In this document: positions 6,304-6,603 of the stretch, piece after piece
Numbering within the stretch: position 1 is the stretch's first letter
Layout: each line of letters starts with the position of its first letter
Program-made: the position numbers and the translations under genes
Notes under the pieces: generated by a model
What the model was told of the DNA's origin: nothing
Database searches by the model: none
Seen by the model: the letters and a program-made list of their open reading frames with translations, nothing else
Assembly (NCBI GenBank): GCA_021826605.1
Contig: JAKAZF010000164.1
Location: forward strand, 1 to 6,603
Length of the DNA: 6,603 nucleotides
Direction: 5' to 3'
DNA from: Planctomycetota bacterium
Lineage (GTDB): Bacteria; Planctomycetota; Phycisphaerae; WQYP01

Positions 6304-6603
6304 ATGGAATATACCGTTATCAGCATTGGAACGCTATCAAAAAACCCGTTATGGCAGGAGCGGGTTGCGGTACGAACCAGCCACAGCACCACCACGCTGA
6401 TTCGCAGCGCCTCGGCGGTTATTCTCGTGGATCCCTCCCTTCCGGCACACATTCTGGAGGCCCGGTTGAATGAACGGACCGGACTGAAACCCGATGCGGT
6501 CACGCACGTGTTTCTCACCAATTTAAAGCCTGTTCATCGCCGGGGACTTGACTTATTCCCGCATGCGGTACATTGGGCCGCGGAAATGGAATTGGAAATT
6601 GCC
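6304..6603 (+). CDS. MBL-fold (metallo-beta-lactamase superfamily) protein, C-terminus outside window
   Basis: The only plus-strand gene; 100 codons are visible and the frame runs off the window end. GAGGAG (6295-6300) sits 3 bases before the ATG, and no earlier start codon follows the in-frame TGA at 6193. The N-terminal half fits the superfamily's first strands: a Ser/Thr-rich turn HSTTTLIRS (27-35), the strand AVILVDPSLP (38-47), and VTHVFLTNLKP (66-76) at the place where the metal motif THxHxDH normally stands. Here that motif reads N73-L-K-P-V-H78, so only the last His is left; bound metal or hydrolase activity cannot be assumed. This could be a non-catalytic or differently acting member of the fold. 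The fold call rests on overall pattern and memory of similar bacterial proteins, so it is moderately sure. The substrate is unknown. Confidence 0.65.
   Translation, partial: MEYTVISIGTLSKNPLWQERVAVRTSHSTTTLIRSASAVILVDPSLPAHILEARLNERTGLKPDAVTHVFLTNLKPVHRRGLDLFPHAVHWAAEMELEIA

Overview
The window is a stretch of bacterial chromosome of moderate GC (a little above 50% by eye). It holds seven protein genes: six packed on the minus strand and one leaving rightward at the right edge. No tRNA, rRNA, CRISPR array, insertion sequence or phage gene is visible. A Gram-negative of the Planctomycetota/PVC group is suggested, because the DEVD-type helicase and the degenerate metallo-beta-lactamase-like protein resemble sequences I recall from there. 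This is inference from memory, not a search result.

Layout from right to left, in the direction of transcription of most genes. At the right edge, a plus-strand gene starts at 6304 (MBL-fold protein, cut by the window end). It diverges from a minus-strand DEAD-box RNA helicase with a DEVD motif II (start 6161, stop 4812), which has a recognisable sigma70-like promoter at 6200-6227. A 77-base gap with a TATAAT box framed by a 7-bp inverted repeat leads into a ParA/Soj-type ATPase (4734-3937) with no ParB partner in view. After 183 bases without a recognisable gene comes an extended-SDR nucleotide-sugar 4-epimerase of the WbpP/GalE type (3753-2788). A further gap of 236 bases precedes a tight three-gene set.

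The three-gene set (2551 to beyond position 1) is the least ordinary part. An integral-membrane ICMT/PEMT-type methyltransferase is followed after 9 bases by a stand-alone condensation-domain (NRPS C-domain / acyltransferase superfamily) protein. That gene overlaps by ATGA with a ComF-family phosphoribosyltransferase-like protein whose 3' end lies outside the window. The spacing implies one transcript. A lipid- or amide-modifying job for the first two genes is plausible but unproven, and ComF may be a passenger.

The rest looks like ordinary housekeeping: RNA remodelling, partitioning/positioning and sugar-nucleotide supply for surface polysaccharide. I see no clear new defence or mobile system. 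The points worth a second look are the three-gene operon, the altered active-site motif of the condensation protein, the degenerate metal sites in the ComF and MBL proteins, and the inverted repeat around the parA promoter.
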